A DNA stretch of 6,050 nt from JBNJEM01 sp051745935. Lineage in GTDB: Bacteria > Planctomycetota > Planctomycetia > Pirellulales > Pirellulaceae. The translations under genes and the position numbers were made by a program. The notes under the pieces are model-generated. The model saw only the letters and a list, made by a program, of their open reading frames with translations, was not told the origin of the DNA and did not search any database. Below are positions 5,966 to 6,050 of this stretch, piece by piece. The stretch is taken from contig JBNJEM010000500.1 of assembly GCA_051745935.1 (NCBI GenBank), forward strand, positions 1 through 6,050, in the 5' to 3' direction. The first letter of the stretch is position 1, and each line of letters opens with the position of its first letter.

Positions 5966-6050
5966 GGAATGCGTAGGACGGGTCTCCAGGCCCGTCTATC
6001 ACAGTGGAATGCGTAGGACGGGTCTCCAGGCCCGTCTATCACAGTGGAAT
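5966..6050. repeat. Tandem 40-bp repeat, two perfect copies plus start of a third
   Basis: Units at 5966-6005 and 6006-6045 are identical over 40 bp, and 6046-6050 (ggaat) begins a third that leaves the window. Each unit starts ggaatgcgtagg and contains a hairpin, gacggg-tctccagg-cccgtc (5977-5996 and 6017-6036), with a 6-bp stem and 8-nt loop. Perfect identity suggests recent amplification or homogenisation. There are no unique spacers between copies, so it is not a CRISPR array. The period of 40 is not a multiple of three and stop codons occur, so it is not a coding repeat. Confidence 0.92.

Larger units (their letters stand above)
4761..6050. other. Gene-free stretch of about 1.3 kb with scattered repeats
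   Basis: No gene with a recognisable domain, plausible ribosome-binding site and sensible composition was found on either strand. It holds the decayed REP copy (4806-4829), a GC-rich hairpin (4899-4919), a possible long-range pairing of ccaggtg (5165-5171) with cacctgg (5234-5240), a 12-bp direct repeat cgccagcggcca (5758-5769 and 5794-5805), and the 40-bp tandem repeat at the right edge. Open frames of 91-196 codons overlap each other on both strands, for example 5412-6002 minus and 5508-5783 plus. This is expected by chance in GC-rich DNA, or the stretch may hold decayed genes. Confidence 0.6.

Noticed and set aside
5412..6002. Minus-strand open frame of 196 codons
   Set aside because: It starts with a GTG inside the 40-bp tandem repeat, has no Shine-Dalgarno, no recognisable domain, and overlaps competing frames on both strands.
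5966..6050. CRISPR array
   Set aside because: The 40-bp units are directly adjacent, with no unique spacers between them, and no cas gene is present.

Overview
The window looks like chromosomal DNA from a planctomycete-like bacterium (GC-rich, roughly 57-60% by eye). This assignment is an inference. It rests on a tight cluster of von Willebrand factor A (VWA) membrane-associated genes (BatA-like, DUF58, and a VWA plus glutamine-amidotransferase-like membrane protein), an exported protein of no recognised family, and long gene-free stretches full of small palindromic repeats. No rRNA, tRNA, transposase, CRISPR array or phage gene was recognised.

All supported genes lie on the minus strand, so they are read from right to left. 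From the right: 4761-6050 is a gene-free stretch of about 1.3 kb that ends in a perfect 40-bp tandem repeat running off the window. Next is a gene for a 204-residue exported protein of unknown function (4760-4146). Then comes a 414-bp spacer (3732-4145) holding a 116-bp element bounded by perfect 23-bp inverted repeats, each arm itself palindromic, so it resembles a REPIN (inverted REP doublet). After that is a compact three-gene operon: a 765-residue VWA/GATase-like membrane protein (3731-1434), a 309-residue DUF58 protein (1437-508), and the first 170 codons of a BatA-like VWA membrane protein (511 to the window edge). The last two junctions are ATGA overlaps of 4 bp, each with a Shine-Dalgarno sequence inside the preceding gene, which suggests translational coupling.

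By family knowledge, DUF58, BatA-type and VWA/GATase-like proteins accompany a MoxR AAA+ ATPase and are thought to form a membrane-associated chaperone or assembly system. All three proteins here keep an intact DxSxS metal-binding (MIDAS) motif. No moxR gene lies within the window. The GATase-like domain lacks the expected nucleophilic cysteine and is probably a non-catalytic fold.

The most notable items are the repeats (REPIN-like element, a decayed third REP copy just upstream of the exported-protein gene, and the 40-bp hairpin-bearing tandem array) and the exported protein, which appears to contain two similar beta-rich units. Nothing here proves a wholly new system.
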